In this document: positions 33,935-45,109 of the stretch, piece after piece
Layout of the letters: each line of letters starts with the position of its first letter
Position numbering within the stretch: position 1 is the stretch's first letter
The notes under the pieces: generated by a model
Database searches by the model: none
What the model was told of the DNA's origin: nothing
Seen by the model: only the letters and a program-made list of their open reading frames with translations
Made by a program: the position numbers and the translations under genes
From: Diadophis punctatus similis
Taxonomy: Eukaryota; Chordata; Lepidosauria; Squamata; Dipsadidae
Assembly (NCBI GenBank): GCA_023053685.1
Contig: JALIGW010000005.1
Coordinates: 51,697,742-51,761,741, forward strand
Direction of reading: 5' to 3'
DNA: 64,000 bases

Positions 33935-34061
33935 CAGTGTTTCTCAGCCTTAGCAACTTCTAGGACTTCAACTCCTAGTATTCCTCAGCTAGTGTGCTGG
34001 CTTGGGAATTCTGGGAGTTGAAATGCACACATCTTAAAGTTGCCAAGGCTGTGAAACACCA
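33935..34061. mobile_element. Palindromic hAT MITE, family 2
   Basis: CAGTGTTTCTCAGCCTTAGC ... TGCCAAGGCTGTGAAACACCA with duplication TTCTAGAG (33927-33934, 34062-34069). Confidence 0.85.
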
Positions 34062-34267
34062 TTCTAGAGTAACACTACTTGCTTCATAAGAGTCCACAAT
34101 CTGGTTGCTTGCATAATATTAGGGTATTGTGCCCATAATCAGATTTTTCAGCAATCTGTTTTTCATGAAAATGTCATATAAGCAAGTGATAGATTAACTG
34201 CTAGGTAAGAAACAAAAGCAGCAGTACAGAATTTTTTCTGAAGTCAGGAAAAATTGTACACATCTGG

Positions 34268-34318
34268 TTATGTCTGGTTGGTGCCCCTCGGTTGACTTTG
34301 TTCAAAAAACATGAAATC
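34268..34318 (-). pseudogene. PLSCR copy B, last exon
   Basis: After acceptor TTTTAATAG the minus strand reads DFMFFE then QSQPRGTNQT and a TAA stop at 34268-34270. DFMFFE is the end of the C-terminal membrane helix of PLSCR1-like proteins and matches the last exon of copy C (56195-56254). The exon itself looks intact, but the exons that should precede it are missing or inverted, so the copy B gene is probably not able to make a full scramblase. Confidence 0.72.
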
Positions 34319-34580
34319 CTATTAAAATAAATCAAACATGATTTAGTTGAAGCAACCACGCTCAGGGATTTGCAGAACATATTATGGAGAATATGAATAC
34401 GCAATAACAAGTAGTATGAATTATTATTAGATAATTGATATAATTATTTTACACGCAATGTTATACAAATTTTGCTTTATCAGAAACGTTTGTGTGCGGC
34501 TTCACTCGTTGACTTAAGTCACTGACTTAAATATGTTATTTTCATTTACAGAATGTATTAATTTTTTTCCTTTGTGACAT

Positions 34581-34721
34581 ACTTTTGTAATAGTTATCAC
34601 ATCATCCAAATTAATTACTTTTAAGAGCATCCTGGACAGAAATGTAAAATACATATCAGCTTAATAAACAATAACAATAAAGTTATTATCACCATCACCA
34701 TGGTATGTCTTCTAAATTATT
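34581..34721. repeat. Left arm of inverted repeat around the flipped PLSCR exon
   Basis: Inverted copy of 35249-35379; shared blocks include ACTTTTGTAATAGTTATCAC, TTTTAAGAGCATCCTGGACA and CACCATGGTATGTCTTCTAA. The arms differ by a ~10-bp indel and a few bases. Confidence 0.92.
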
Positions 34722-34888
34722 AAAAAATTTCTGTTCCCCATTAACAGTTACCTCCCTTTGATCATTCATTGCCTTGATTTTCCATGTGCTTTCAATCCTA
34801 ACTATAGTAAAAGTTCATGTTTACATGTCTGAATGTGAGACAAAATACTCTTTATACTAATTCTGCTGCATGTTTTTCTCCCTTAAAG

Positions 34889-35048
34889 CTTGAGGTTCAA
34901 TCACCACTAGGCACAGTCATTGGATATGTTAAGCAGAAGTGTTACATCTGTCGACCCAGATTTGTTATCCAGAATGAGGCCGGAGATGACATTTTGAAAT
35001 TGCATGGACCTAATTTATCATGCATGGTTATAGAGATTATCATTTTGA
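34889..35048 (+). pseudogene. PLSCR copy B exon, inverted and damaged
   Basis: On the plus strand, opposite to every other PLSCR exon here, acceptor CTTAAAG is followed by LEVQSPLGTVIGYVKQK and RPRFVIQNEAGDDILKLHGP. This aligns along its length with the 162-bp exon of copy C (57571-57732: [18 protein letters not shown]...). Damage: the cysteine cluster at the 3' end (CVVCSCC in copy C) is lost, one base is deleted in the last 45 bp, and the splice donor after TTTTGAG reads ATAAGG instead of GTGAAT. It sits between 130-140-bp inverted repeats, so the segment was inverted. Confidence 0.85.
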
Positions 35049-35248
35049 GATAAGGTGACACTCTAAACTCTATCTTCATCCACCTTTCAGTGTTGAAATA
35101 TATAAAGTATCGATAGACCTATGATTTTTCCAATTCATAAGAGCAGAAGTAAGATTGCTGCATACAGTTTTCTCTGTTGTTTCCATTTTCTTCTTTGCAG
35201 CCAAGGAACTTTATATGCCCAATGTGAAGTCTTGGAGAAAAATATGAT

Positions 35249-35379
35249 AATAATTTAGAAGACATACCATGGTGATGGTGATAATAACTTTATTGTTAAG
35301 CTGATATGTATTTTGCATTTCTGTCCAGGATGCTCTTAAAAGTAATTATTTTAGATGATGTGATAACTATTACAAAAGT
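35249..35379. repeat. Right arm of inverted repeat around the flipped PLSCR exon
   Basis: Reverse complement of 34581-34721. The 527-bp spacer holds the inverted exon. Confidence 0.92.
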
Positions 35380-35793
35380 ACGTTGAAGTCTGCTCTACAT
35401 ACCGTATTTTTCGGAGTATAAGACGCACCTTTTTACCCCCCCAAAAGAGGGTGAAAACTTGGGTGCGTCTTATACACCGAATGTAGTCCTACCCACCCAG
35501 CCACCCCCACCCTTTGGCCTCTGTCTTCCAGCAATTTACATGTTTGCAGCAAAGAGGGAACAGCCTGTAAAGCCAAGCAAGTCACTAGCAGTTTTCCGAG
35601 GTACAGCTGATTTGCCACGTGGGAAAATGAAAGTGAAACTAACTGCAAAAAGGCAGATAGCTGGAAGAGACACGCAGATTTTTATTTTCTGCTGAACTGG
35701 ATGGAAGTGGGTAAGTGAATAACTATAAATGTCTGTAGAATGTTCAAATTATTTGACTTATTTTTTAAAGATTACTTTATTATTGTTCTAGAG

Positions 35794-35938
35794 CAAGGGC
35801 TCTCCAACTTTGGCAATTTAAAGACTTGTGGACTTCCACTCCCAGAATTCCACAGCCAGCTTTGTTAGCTTTGCTGGCTGTGGGATTCTGGGAGTTGAAG
35901 TCCACAAGTCTTAAAGTTGCCAAGGTTGGAGATCCCTG
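35794..35938. mobile_element. Palindromic hAT MITE, family 2
   Basis: CAAGGGCTCTCCAACTTTGG ... CCAAGGTTGGAGATCCCTG. The left flank is TTCTAGAG; the right flank TAAATCTA is not an exact duplicate, so one side has changed. Confidence 0.78.
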
Positions 35939-36172
35939 TAAATCTAGACAACTTAACAAAATAAAGAAGCTTTTTAAAATAAATGCTTGCTCTGAAGAGG
36001 CCCAGTGCTATTGTATCTTCTTTTAAATAATAGAGAATAATGTATACTTTCAGAAATTTTTATTAATTTTAACAGCTCTATATAAGTATAGTCTGAAATG
36101 TAAGTGTCCTGTTTAGTATTAGAGTTTAGTTACCTTGGAGTAGATCTATTTAAATAATCAGGAGGTGTTAGT

Positions 36173-36315
36173 TGTTTCGGATATGCTTTTATTAACGAGC
36201 TAAAAACAAACTAACGACGCTTATAAAGCATCTTCAAAGACAACACCCAGGAACCGGAAACACCTCATAGAGGCACATAGAGATAAAGATTAAAAGCAAA
36301 CACAACCCCATAACA
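36173..36315 (-). repeat. 3' LTR of the Mag-like Gypsy element
   Basis: TGTTTCGGATATGC ... CCCCATAACA on the plus strand, 143 bp; one difference from the 5' LTR (C versus T in 'aaaYacctcat'). Confidence 0.93.
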
Positions 36316-36328
36316 TCTCCCCTTTTCT
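36316..36328 (-). promoter_or_regulatory. Polypurine tract of the Mag-like Gypsy element
   Basis: Minus strand AGAAAAGGGGAGA immediately before the 3' LTR; this primes plus-strand DNA synthesis. Confidence 0.85.
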
Positions 36329-39197
36329 AATAACAGAGTCTATCAGGGGGGCGTGAACATCTACCTCTCCGAGTAACGACTGGCTCTCGCACACCTGACT
36401 CCCTCACACAGACTTTATCTCTTTGCTCGTCATTTTCTGAGGCCTCGGATGTTTGGCTATCACCAGACGCACCAACTTGCTCCGGACTGTCATCAATGTC
36501 CGACGGGCATTCTTTATTATCCTTAAGAAGGTTTGGCTTGGCAACTGTCTCTGACCCACCCACTGAATATGAGGATTCTGGTTGCTCAACCACACGCAAG
36601 TCCACACGGTTCCGCCTGTATCGGGTTCCTCCAATCTCCACCAAATAGGAGCGGGGTGCCACTTGTTGTAAACAGGTACCCCTTTCCCAACGGCCAGTCC
36701 GATCTCCAGGCAGTGGTCTCATCCGAATTCGTTCTCCCACCTTTAACTCTGGCAAGTCTCTTGCAGATCTATCATATTTGGCCTTAGCCACTTGCCTCTT
36801 CTGCCATAGCCTTTCCGGGACCCCTTGTATCACCACGGGCTCAAGCAACTTATTTGCCACGGATAAGGACATCTGTAATCTCTGTGACATTAATCTTTGT
36901 GCTGGCCTACTGTCCATACCTTCGGTTGGAGTATTCCTCCAATGTAAAATAGCCTTCCATGGATCACTACCTTCGCCATATGCTTTCCTACTTAAGTTCT
37001 TAGCAATTTTTACAGCTGATTCGGCTTTTCCATTCACTTGTGGATAACGTGGCGATGAAGTAATATGATCAAACTCCCATTCCACAGCAAATTTTTTAAA
37101 TTGCAGACTTACAAATTGAGGACCATTATCTGTAATCACTACATTTGGTTGCCCGTAACGTGCAAACTGAGACTTACATCTCTTGATGGTGGTCTCAGTT
37201 GAAAGATCTGGAAGGAGGTCAATTTCCCAAAAGTCAGAATAATGGTCCACTATTATCAAGTGCTCTTTCCCTGCATAATTAAACAAGTCCATACTAATGA
37301 TCTGCCAGGGTCGGGATGGTATCTCGTGTGACATCATAGTTTCTTTCTGTTGCCGATGTGCATATTCATTACAGATGGAACAATTACTGACAAAATCCTC
37401 AATTTCACCTCGCATATTCGGCCAGTACAATGTGTCACAGGCTTGTCTATAGCATGCCTCCCCACCAATATGGCTTGAATGGATGCGCAATAACATCTCC
37501 GGTCTCAATAACTTTGGCACTATAACTCTGGGACCCTTATACAGAATGCCATCTTGTACAGCGATCTCGTCTCTGAAGGTCCAGTATTCCCTTACAATCA
37601 TGGGAACTGCCTCTTTCACATCTGGCCACCCACTAAGCACAATATTCTTTAGTGTCTGTAGGGCCACATCAGCGTTTGTGTGTTGCCTCAACTGCTGTAA
37701 CCGTTGATTCGTAACATTAAGATAATCTGCTTGGTTAATTTCAGCAAAACATGTTTGTTCCTGTTGCAGCCAACAAACCGTCTGGTATTCATGTTCTCCT
37801 CCCATAGCTGTCTGATCTACTGTGGCTCTACTCAAAGTGTCACTAATATACATTTCACGTCCTGGCTTGAAAACGACGTCAAGATTATAATGCTGTAGAC
37901 TGAGCATCATGCTTTGCAAATGCTTAGGGGCACACAGAAGAGGCTTTTTGAATATGGTTATTAATGGTTTGTGATCAGTTTCAACTGTAATTGTATTTCT
38001 ACCATAAAGGTAATAATGGAAACGCTGGCAAGCAAATACAATACTTAAACATTCTTTCTCGATCTGAGCATAGTTTAGCTCTGCTGGTGAAAGCGCTCTA
38101 GACGCGTATGCAACTGGCTGGCCTTCTTGTAACAGACAGCATCCCAGACCGTTCTTACTTGAGTCACTTTGAATAGCGACCGTTTTTGTGACATCATAAT
38201 ATTTTAATACTGGAGCAGTAGTAACCAAGCGTTTTATCTCTTGCACTGCCTGGTCATGTTTAGGGAGCCAGTGCCAAACTGCGTCTTTATCCACCAGACG
38301 TCTCAATGGCTGGCACACCTCAGATAAATGTGGCAAGAATTTTGCTAAATATGTGACAAAGCCAATGAATCTCTGCACTGCTTTAGCATCGGTAGGCAGT
38401 GGCATGTTCACAATAGCTCTGATCTTGTCTGGGTCCGCTTTTAACCCTTGTGATGTTAAAATATGTCCATGAAAGCGGACTTCTTGCACCTTAAACTGCA
38501 ACTTCTTTATACTGAGCCTCAGCTTCACCTGCTTACACCACTCCAATAGTGCCATTAGTTTCCCATCATGATCATGCTCTGCTTCATCATCAGTGTCATC
38601 ACACCCAACTATAAGGATATCATCAGCTATAGGCTCAATTCCACTGAGACCACTCAATAATTCATGCTGCTTCCTTTGATATATCTCTGGTGCTACGGAG
38701 ACACCAAAGGGCAGTTTAAGCCACCTCTTTCTGCCCCAAGGAGTCCAAAACGTGGTCATATAGCTGCTCTCTTCGTCCAGTTTACACTGTAAGAAGGCAT
38801 CCATGGCATCAACAAGTGTAAAAATCCGTGCCTTAGGCAGCTTGTGCATAACATCCTCTAACGTTGGCATTGGATAATGCGATCGCTTCAAGGCCATATT
38901 CAAAAACTTAGGATCAATACAAATTCAGATCTTTTCCAATTTCCTAATCACCACCATATTACTTATCCAGTCGGTTGGCTCGGCTACTGAAACAATATGT
39001 TCCTCTGCTTCATATTTATCCAACTGTGCTTTAACCTGTGACTTAATGGCTATAGGGACATTGCGCGGGGCACTTTGTACTGGAGGAACAGTGGGATCAA
39101 GTTGAAAATGAACCTCTCCTGGAACAGATGCAATAGGGCCCTCAAACACCTCCCTATAAGCTTGGAGGACCTGGTGCTTTATCAATGGTCTCCCCAA
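36327..39197 (-). pseudogene. Pol of the Mag-like Gypsy element (two segments split by one TGA)
   Basis: From 39197 to 38925 comes the protease-RT linker and RT start (PIASVPGEVHFQLDP, PTDWISNMVVIRKLEKI), then TGA at 38922-38924, then 858 codons open to 36327. These carry RT (TLVDAMDAFLQCKLDEES; catalytic ADDILIVG), RNase H (QSDSSKNGLGCCL, ETDHKPL), the integrase zinc finger (HSSHIGGEACYRQ ... CSICNEY) and the DDE core (DLFNYAGKEHLIIVDHYS; VVITDNGPQFVS; PQVNGKAESAVK). The stop codons fit CGA to TGA changes at CpG. Otherwise this pol looks undamaged. The C terminus is arginine/serine rich after the GPY-like region. Confidence 0.92.
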
Positions 39198-39248
39198 GAC
39201 TTTGGAGGAATAGGTTTCAACATTATGTAACTCCCTTGGAATGGTAAA

Positions 39249-40433
39249 TCACATCAGTCCCAAACACTCACATGTTGAGCCTGACAATAACGGCTTTTGA
39301 TCTACATCCACAATTTCAAATTCCAATTTGTGAGTAACCCCACGTATGTTACATTCAGTATAAAACAAGCCTAGCGACTCCATCAGTTCCCCCGAATATA
39401 ACCTCAATGTGGCACTACTAGGCTGAAGGGGTGTCTCAGGTGCCAATTTCCTTTTGTCCTTTAGGCTCATCACATCACATGTTGCCCCCGAGTCCAACTG
39501 ACAAGATTGAATTATATCATTAAATTTAAGATTAACAAACCACTTTTTATCCTTTGAAAGTACTGCACCAATGCATTCTTTCGTGTAGGTCACATCAGTG
39601 GTAAACAGCGATACATCCTCTAAATCCGGTGTTTGCTTGACCATATGCAATTTGTTTGCTGCCAGACACACCCCAGCAAAATGGCTCAGCCTCCCACACG
39701 CCCTACAGATTTTACCATACACTGGACACCGTTCTTTCCCACGTGCATGCACATTGTCACAGTATTTACATGGTGTGTGGTTGTCTACTGACAAATTGCG
39801 AGGCTTCTGTTTGAACTGCTGCTGTTGCTGACGATTCCTCACATTTGGCTGGTGCTTGGAAGCTGCATTAACACAGTTGGTCTGTTTACCTCGCTCCAAC
39901 GCCATCAGCCATTTATCTGTAAGTTCAATAGTCCGACATATTTCTATGGCTAATTGCAAGGTTAAATCATGTTCCCTTAATAAACGGCGGCGTGTACTTT
40001 CCTTGGCAACACCCAAAACTACTTTGTCTCGGATAAGTTCATCTCTCAAGGAACCGTACTCACAACTTGCCGCCCTTTCCTTTAGGCGTGTTACAAAGGC
40101 GTCAATCATTTCTCCTTCTTCCTGAGTGCAGCTCCCAAAAAGATATCTTTCATATATAACATTCTTATGCGATCTGAAGAAAGCTTCCAAAGCATCCAAA
40201 ATAGCCTTGGTATCAGTCCTCTGCTCTTCTGTAAGAGTTAAACTATGTTTATAAATATGAAGGCATTCTGCACCCATTAGTCTTCTTAATGTGGCAGCTT
40301 GTACTGCTGCCGGCTTATCATTTAAGCCTGTAGCCAAAGAGTAATCTTCAAACTCTGCCCTAAAATTTTCCCAATTAGTGCTAGAGTCCTCACTTACTCG
40401 CATGAATTGCGGCAGTGGTATACTATCTGCCAT
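39249..40433 (-). CDS. Gag-protease of the Mag-like Gypsy element
   Basis: 394 codons starting at 40433, 45 bp inside the primer-binding site. Capsid region (FRAEFEDYSLATGL ... RTIELTDKWLMALERGK) is followed by a glutamine stretch, two zinc knuckles (CKYCDNVHARGKERCP and CRACGRLSHFAGVC) and the aspartic protease (SCQLDSGATCDVMSL). The frame ends at TGA 39246-39248, after which pol continues in the same frame, so the stop most likely replaced CGA. The paired knuckle of the form CxxC-H-C followed by CxxCxxxxHFAxxC is common in Mag-lineage elements. Confidence 0.9.
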   Translation of the reverse strand: MADSIPLPQFMRVSEDSSTNWENFRAEFEDYSLATGLNDKPAAVQAATLRRLMGAECLHIYKHSLTLTEEQRTDTKAILDALEAFFRSHKNVIYERYLFGSCTQEEGEMIDAFVTRLKERAASCEYGSLRDELIRDKVVLGVAKESTRRRLLREHDLTLQLAIEICRTIELTDKWLMALERGKQTNCVNAASKHQPNVRNRQQQQQFKQKPRNLSVDNHTPCKYCDNVHARGKERCPVYGKICRACGRLSHFAGVCLAANKLHMVKQTPDLEDVSLFTTDVTYTKECIGAVLSKDKKWFVNLKFNDIIQSCQLDSGATCDVMSLKDKRKLAPETPLQPSSATLRLYSGELMESLGLFYTECNIRGVTHKLEFEIVDVDQKPLLSGSTCECLGLM

Positions 40434-40477
40434 GGTGCTATATTTCTTACTTCAGACGCTCCACTTTCAAGGCCAAA

Positions 40478-40492
40478 CCACTTCTGACACCA
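40478..40492 (-). promoter_or_regulatory. Primer-binding site, tRNA-Leu(CAA)
   Basis: Minus strand TGGTGTCAGAAGTGG directly inside the 5' LTR is complementary to the 3' end (CCACTTCTGACACCA) of vertebrate tRNA-Leu(CAA). Confidence 0.8.
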
Positions 40493-40635
40493 TGTTTCGG
40501 ATATGCTTTTATTAACGAGCTAAAAACAAACTAACGACGCTTATAAAGCATCTTCAAAGACAACACCCAGGAACCGGAAATACCTCATAGAGGCACATAG
40601 AGATAAAGATTAAAAGCAAACACAACCCCATAACA
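40493..40635 (-). repeat. 5' LTR of the Mag-like Gypsy element
   Basis: 143 bp, TG...CA ends, 142/143 identical to the other LTR. Confidence 0.93.
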
Positions 40636-40871
40636 TTAGTGTGACTACATTTAAAAAAACTTTCTGGCATAATGTACATTTCTCCATTTTTTTGCTATTT
40701 CTATGGGTCAAGCACACATGCACAGAAATACACAGCAAACAGTGTATATCATCTGTGCTGTTTGCTGTTTGGCAAATTGCTTGGAGGCAGAGGCCTTTTT
40801 ACTTGTTTTCCTCCCCCAAAACTAAGGTGCGTCTTATACTTCGGTGCGTCTTATACTCCGAAAAATACGAT

Positions 40872-42610
40872 ATATTCTCTCCTATTAGAAGTGCCAAATG
40901 ACTGGTTAATCACTGCAATAAGAGATGACAATAAGTTCATCATAATCAGGGGAGGAAGTGAAAGAATATGGAGAAGCATCTAACAATGTGTTGCCAGTGG
41001 GGGTGTCTGCACATCTGCAAATACTCCCTTGATATTCATCAGATCCACTACTGGATCTTTTTTTAAAAAAAATCAGTAATTTCATTTAAAAATCAGTAAA
41101 CAGGAAGCTGACATCCTTAAGTCCCTAGCATCAACTTTCATTACAAAAAGAACTCTCGGAACATAACTGCCTGAAAACATTCTTAGAAAATAAAAATGCT
41201 ATGTGATAATCCACACTTGTGCCCTTGGAAGAAAAAAGGCAAAGGTAAGATTGGGTGATAAATACATCTTGAACAGTTCAAAGGATTGATGGGCCATAAC
41301 TTTCCTAATTTATTTTCCGGTAAATGAAAGTCTTGAGACCAGCTGTCATTTTCACTCTAGATACTGTTTTCACTCAGGGTGAAACTTACAATATTGTGCC
41401 AATTTTCTTTGCTAAATTAAATGACTCATTTAAGTGAAGTGGTGATATTTTATTGTCCTATATTGATTTCTCCTACAGTCCTTTATAAAATAGTAAATTG
41501 GAGCCAAACTACTCATCATCAAAAAGGAGAGCAATTTTTGTTCATAAAGGACAGTCATAAATCAGAGATTTCTGTGAAGAAAATATTATTTTCATTTTTT
41601 TCCCCTTTGAGTTTTCCAAACAATGCATGGAAATAATATAAGAGCTGAAATCAACTCATGATTACTCTTGATTAAATTATATATTGGTAGCATCTTCTGG
41701 AGACCTTCTCTTTCTAAATAATCTTCAGTATACTCTTATGTCTTCTAATATTTATGGCATGAAGTGCTAAAGCAGAGGCTGGTTTTAAGCCAACACCAAA
41801 GTTGTGGGATTTTAGTCTAACAATACCTGGAAGTCTTGTTTCCTTTATAAAAGGAAGCTGCATTTCCAGATAATGTTGAAGTACAATCCCATCTTTTTGG
41901 TGATAATGTTGTCACTCTAGAATATGCTTATATTTGAGCCAAATTTATCTATTTAACTGAGTGCAGTTTTACAAGTGGCTACTTAATACTCTCCCAAATG
42001 GCTTTTGGTAATGGTTGAAGAGAATTGGACTTGAATTTTAATTCTGATGACTTTTAAATATTAGTCCTAAGGCTACATTTTACAAACTACAAACTTCTTT
42101 TCTTAATGATTGTCAAAATATAGTTTATTACTTTTTTAACCCCTATCGCAAAACCAATCTATTATAATTGTAAAAATAAATATTAAAAATGAAATGATTA
42201 TAATTATAATTATTTCATATTCAGCATATATGAAAAGATGCCTTTCTATTTTTTCTCTGTATTGAATAGATTTTCATTAAATATAAAACATTAAACTTTT
42301 AGATTCAATAATAAATTAACATTATAAATTATAATTGATTAACAGAATTATTAATACATCTGTCTAATTCACTATTCACTGAATTTATTTAATCATTCTT
42401 CAGTAGAATCACATTGATTCACTAAGATTATAAGGATGCAAGAGAAATAAATACTTCATTATGTGGGCTTGTTGGAAATTTCCAAATTTGCTGGCCAGGG
42501 ACTAGAGAAAGTATAGTCCAGTATAATTAGAGGCTATTAAATAGGGGAAAGAATTAGAATCTCATAATCTTCTGTACTGATCAGGTAAAAGGACCATAGG
42601 AAAAACATAC
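40872..42610. other. Copy B intron sequence, expected exons not found
   Basis: In an intact gene the 43-bp and 221-bp PLSCR exons should lie between here and 35.4 kb. I searched by eye for their conserved coding segments ([33 protein letters not shown]) and did not find them. The region is AT-rich and otherwise featureless. Confidence 0.5.
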
Positions 42611-42753
42611 CTGGCTTAAATATTCCAATCCAGGTGGGCATTTGGAAGGAACTGGTGGGGCTGGCATCCAAACCACAGGTTCAGCTGTAGTAGAGTAGTA
42701 CTGTAGTACTGGTAGCTTGGAGTGCTCCATAAGACAATGCATTAGTTGAACTG
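42611..42753 (-). CDS. PLSCR copy B, proline-rich exon ending in GLEYLSQ
   Basis: 143 bp, identical in length and phase (1 to 0) to the equivalent copy C exon. Acceptor AACTTAG, donor GTATGT. It encodes YYSTTAEPVVWMPAPPVPSK followed by CPPGLEYLSQ. The N-terminal part of the exon (VQLMHCLMEHSKLPVLQ) lacks the usual proline/tyrosine repeats, so it may have drifted. It joins in frame to the 44218-44370 exon. Confidence 0.78.
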
Positions 42754-44217
42754 CTAAGTTTCAAAATGAGATCATAAGCAAATCATTTTCTAAAATGCCA
42801 AGGATAACCAAACATTAACAAGAATTTCAAAAGTTTCTGATAAAACTTTAATTAAAATATCTGCATTGGTCTATCAAATAAGAAACATAATCTTCTATGT
42901 TATACAGTATGGTATTATGTAAATACATAAAAATCTGGTGGACTGAGTGGATGAAATCTACTAGAATAGGACAACAGTCATGAAGGCAGTCTCTGCAAGC
43001 ATTGTGGTATGCTAAGAGCATGGCAAGACACGAAAGATGTGCTGGTCAATCACTGCGCCCAGCCAATCTCCAACTGTCTCAACTCTTGTTCTGCTATTTG
43101 GAGCAAGATGGAATCTGGGAAGAGAGAGTGAGGCTGACTATGCGCACCTCTCCCTCACTTTAATTCAATTCATGCGCAAGTCTTCACATCCCCCCCCAAT
43201 TCCCGTGATGATAGATGTCAAGGTCCTCTTTGAATACGATGGACGAACATCATCATTATGTAAATACATGGTTGGAGATTATAAAAAATAATATAAATGA
43301 ATTTTCAGATTTTAGTCACATTACTTTGCCTGCTCCTAATCTGCTCTGCATTCTTTTCTGGAATGTTTTAGGAAATCAGTGGTTTTATGCATTATTCATT
43401 TTGGTGGGAGGGGAGAATTGGTAATGTACTTGAATCTGAGATGTCTATGTTTAACTCTGCTGCATCCACCCAAATACTGTAGATTTTGGTAATCTTCAGT
43501 AAGCCATCAATTTTCAGTCTAGCTGATGTTGCAGATGATGTGCTGCCATTAAGAGTACTCGAACATCATCAAAAGAACAACTAGATAAAATGCCACAAAA
43601 TATAATTTCAACAATATGAGAAAAGGCAGGACCCCTCTGACGTATGTGTTTTATTCTTAGAAAGAGTCAGAAATCCTGCCTTTTAATCTGGGGTTATTGA
43701 TGTGGGGGAAGAGAGAGGTAAAGAATTCCCCTTCTAGTCAATCTTGATTCTGGGTGATATCCAGATACATTAGTTTTCTTTATAATACTAAAGAAAACCT
43801 TCCAGGGACTGTTTTCAACTTCCTAATGTAACCTACAGCCTTATTATTTCCTAAAATGCCAAAAACCTTAAGCTATTTGAAGAAAAAGTCTAGATTTGGC
43901 TTTAATGCTGAGCGTTTGTGCCCTATTAAGAACTATTAACTATTAAGGCCTCTTATAGTCCTCCAATACTTAAATTCAGCAGCAGTATGTACAATTTTTA
44001 GCTGTGCAATTTTGAAGATTTTTTTTAAATTAAAAAAAAAGTGATGAAAGCAGGCGGCTTTATACTGGCATACCACTTTCATTTCCACTCTCAAAACCTT
44101 CAACATAATCCCCAACCCTCCTGTCAAATTTGTGAATAATTCTGTGCAACTGTGAAACAAAAGCTTAATGGAAAAGTTTTTTGAACCAAGAAAACTGCAG
44201 ATGCCTCAACAACCTAC
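42754..44217. other. Copy B intron sequence
   Basis: No exon found. 43020-43290 has a higher GC content and may be an LTR scrap, but I cannot name it. Confidence 0.4.
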
Positions 44218-44370
44218 TTGGCAAAGTGGACGAAGATATATATTGAGGCAATCCAGATGCATGCTGACGAATTCCAACTTGGACCTGGGTTCCTGGATAA
44301 CCTGGGACAGCATATCCTGGATCTGGGCCTGGATATGCCAAAGGTGGTTCTGTAGGTGGGGGTTGTTTAG
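44218..44370 (-). CDS. PLSCR copy B, proline-rich tail exon
   Basis: 153 bp with acceptor TTGTTCTAG and donor GTAGGT, phase 1 at both ends. It encodes KQPPPTEPPLAYPGPDPGYA and then VPGYPGTQVQVG, the PGYPG-type repeats of the scramblase N-terminal tail. The final third (IRQHASGLPQYISSSTLP) is less typical. It links the start-codon exon at 49031-49064 with the 42611-42753 exon without a frame break. Confidence 0.76.
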
Positions 44371-45101
44371 CTAGAACAAGAAAGTATTTAAGCTAATGGA
44401 TGGATGGATGAAATGCTTAATGTCAATCTACTGCCATAGTAATCATAACCTTATTTTTTATTTTTCCTATACATGATAAAGCAAGTGGGTTTAAATGCAA
44501 CAAAGCAATTTTTAACAGAGATATGTATTTTCCATTTTTTATACAAGGAAAAAACTTATAGATAATAAAAATGAAAAACAAAAACATTATAATATCATAT
44601 CTAACTAAAATTTCTGTATAGAACCCTCTGGTATAATGTAATATCTTCCAACACACTTTAAATCACATATAGTGCTTCATTTCCCAGGCACACTTAGCTA
44701 AGATAATCTAAATGTGCATTTACATTTTTTCCATTTCTAGTGCCACAATTCACAAATTATAAATAAGATTTTTTTCCTATATTTTACTTAGATATTTTTT
44801 GCTTGATTATCATTTTTAATAGCAATAGCAATTCACTTTCCATAAGGACTGCCCAGAGGTATTCAGCCAACCGCTATGGTTGCATTTAGCTGTAGCATGA
44901 ACAATCTCCTTTCTCTAATTAAATCCCAATGCATTATTATTGCTGCTGAAGTTTGTTATGCTATAACAAGGTTTAAATTCTTTTCTTTTTTTTTGAAGTT
45001 TAGTAAAGGTTGCAGAATTAATTGCACATCCACCTGCTTTTTTATTTAATTTATAGCAGCACTCTAGAGGTATATTGATACTTTGATGCTAATTAACAAT
45101 G
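44371..45101. other. Copy B intron sequence, nothing recognised
   Basis: AT-rich, no repeat or exon that I can name. Confidence 0.45.
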
Positions 45102-45109
45102 TGTTGGGA

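Larger units (their letters stand above)
36173..40635 (-). mobile_element. Mag-like Ty3/Gypsy retrotransposon, young, complete
   Basis: Bounded by 143-bp LTRs (36173-36315 and 40493-40635) that differ at a single base, with a perfect 5-bp duplication TTAGT (36168-36172 and 40636-40640). Minus orientation. A primer-binding site complementary to tRNA-Leu(CAA) and a polypurine tract are in place. Gag, protease, RT, RNase H and integrase share one reading frame from 40433 to 36327, interrupted only by TGA at 39246-39248 and 38922-38924. Very short LTRs, the paired zinc knuckles and a single gag-pol frame point to the Mag lineage. LTR identity indicates recent insertion. Confidence 0.93.
35402..40870. 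mobile_element. TA-flanked DNA element, family 5, carrying a nested Gypsy and MITE
   Basis: Ends CCGTATTTTTCGGAGTATAA (35402) and its inverse ending ...CCGAAAAATACGA (40870), flanked by TA. Without the nested Gypsy (36173-40640) and hAT MITE (35794-35938) it would be roughly 0.85 kb, matching the second copy at 59336-60141 along its length. A TA target and this end suggest a Tc1/mariner-type non-autonomous element (inference). Confidence 0.82.

Noticed and set aside
35195..35260. A following plus-strand exon after the inverted PLSCR exon (acceptor-like TTCTTTGCAG)
   Set aside because: The sequence after it does not match any PLSCR exon and stops soon.
43037..43291. 84-codon plus-strand frame in a GC-richer patch
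   Set aside because: No domain and no splice context; perhaps an LTR scrap.
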